64,000 bases of DNA, taken from NCBI RefSeq assembly GCF_020694005.1, contig NZ_CP073013.1:930001-994000 (forward strand), given 5' to 3'. Origin of the DNA: Marinomonas profundi (GTDB lineage Bacteria > Pseudomonadota > Gammaproteobacteria > Pseudomonadales > Marinomonadaceae). The translations under genes and the position numbers were made by a program. This document shows positions 63,675 through 64,000 of the stretch, one piece after another (position 1 is the first letter of the stretch; every line of letters begins with the position of its first letter). The notes under the pieces were generated by a model that saw only the letters and a list, made by a program, of their open reading frames with translations, was not told the DNA's origin and ran no database searches.

Positions 63675-64000
63675 CAGACAATCCAGCTTTAAATGAATCT
63701 AGGTCTAGAACGATAGACACGTCCGTTGCACGCCAATTCCTAAATACAATATCTAAAGGAACATCAATCAAATTTGCAGCAGCAGCATTACGAATCACAC
63801 CAATATGAAAGCCGGCACTGCATTCGTATAGGTCATCCATAGCAGCACAAACTGTAGCAAGCTTCTTCTCTGAGCCTGATAACCGGTTAATGACTGTCGA
63901 AATATCTTCTAAAGACAACTCACCGTATAGGTCATGTGAATTCTGGCTGGCTGCATGAAGCCATTCAAGATTCTCTTTTACGATCGCTGGAATCTCTTGA
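63664..64000 (-). CDS. tnsA: TnsA-like endonuclease, C-terminal part (runs off the window)
   Basis: The last 111 codons are visible: a mostly helical region (NLEWLHAASQNSHDLYGELS, KKLATVCAAMDDLYECSAG) ending IRNAAAANLIDVPLDIVFRN, which resembles the winged C-terminal domain of Tn7 TnsA that contacts TnsC. The nuclease domain would lie outside the window. The assignment depends mainly on the overlap with tnsB. Confidence 0.55.
   Translation of the reverse strand, partial: QEIPAIVKENLEWLHAASQNSHDLYGELSLEDISTVINRLSGSEKKLATVCAAMDDLYECSAGFHIGVIRNAAAANLIDVPLDIVFRNWRATDVSIVLDLDSFKAGLSDVS

Overview
The window looks like chromosome of a marine gammaproteobacterium, most likely Marinomonas or a close Oceanospirillales relative. 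This is inferred from gene content (glnK-amtB, a two-subunit aruFG-type arginine succinyltransferase, many c-di-GMP genes, moderate GC) and was not tested by search. About 1-42 kb reads as core or regionally conserved sequence. About 42-64 kb is accessory: insertion sequences, broken genes, a phthalate catabolic cluster and the end of a degenerate Tn7-like transposon.

Left part (1-21.9 kb): end of a PII gene and amtB; a GNAT-nitrilase fusion; radA; a DUF1289 protein with a ClpP-fold lipoprotein; mmsA divergent from a LysR gene; an RND efflux pair followed by a LysR gene; a DUF1653 gene; an arginine succinyltransferase (AST) operon (aruF-aruG-astD-astB) behind a possible ArgR half-site; a periplasmic FKBP isomerase; gshA. 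Two hairpin-rich repeats of about 184 bp (22.0-22.6 kb) separate gshA from an NYN-domain gene.

Middle (22.7-42.2 kb): two tandem membrane diguanylate cyclases; a VF530 protein; an eight-gene minus-strand sugar operon (binding protein, two permeases, ATPase, then two isomerase/dehydrogenase pairs) behind paired LacI-type operators and a LacI regulator; HlyU; an alpha/beta hydrolase; an SDR. Then comes a GC-rich, tightly packed operon of a receptor without a periplasmic sensor, a NIT-like membrane protein and an EAL phosphodiesterase, with a strong intrinsic terminator inside its leader. A Blh-type persulfide dioxygenase gene follows, behind an 18-bp palindrome.

Right part (42.2-64 kb): an IS3 element with a 5-bp target duplication splits a GAF-PAS-GGDEF gene whose frame is restored exactly when the element is removed. 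A nested IS5-type cluster ends an MFS remnant. The phthalate genes follow: TAXI-TRAP uptake system, EamA transporter, class II aldolase-family enzyme, a nadC-type quinolinate phosphoribosyltransferase, a MarR regulator, and pht3 divergent from pht2-pht4-pht5, which together should convert phthalate to protocatechuate. A motif TTAG-N4-CTAA lies in the spacer of both divergent pht promoters and recurs before the aldolase gene, with weaker matches before nadC and the TRAP genes. This suggests one regulon, probably controlled by the MarR protein. The window ends in an IS3-truncated TnsB gene and a TnsA-like gene reading toward the phthalate cluster, so that cluster may be cargo of a decayed Tn7-like element.
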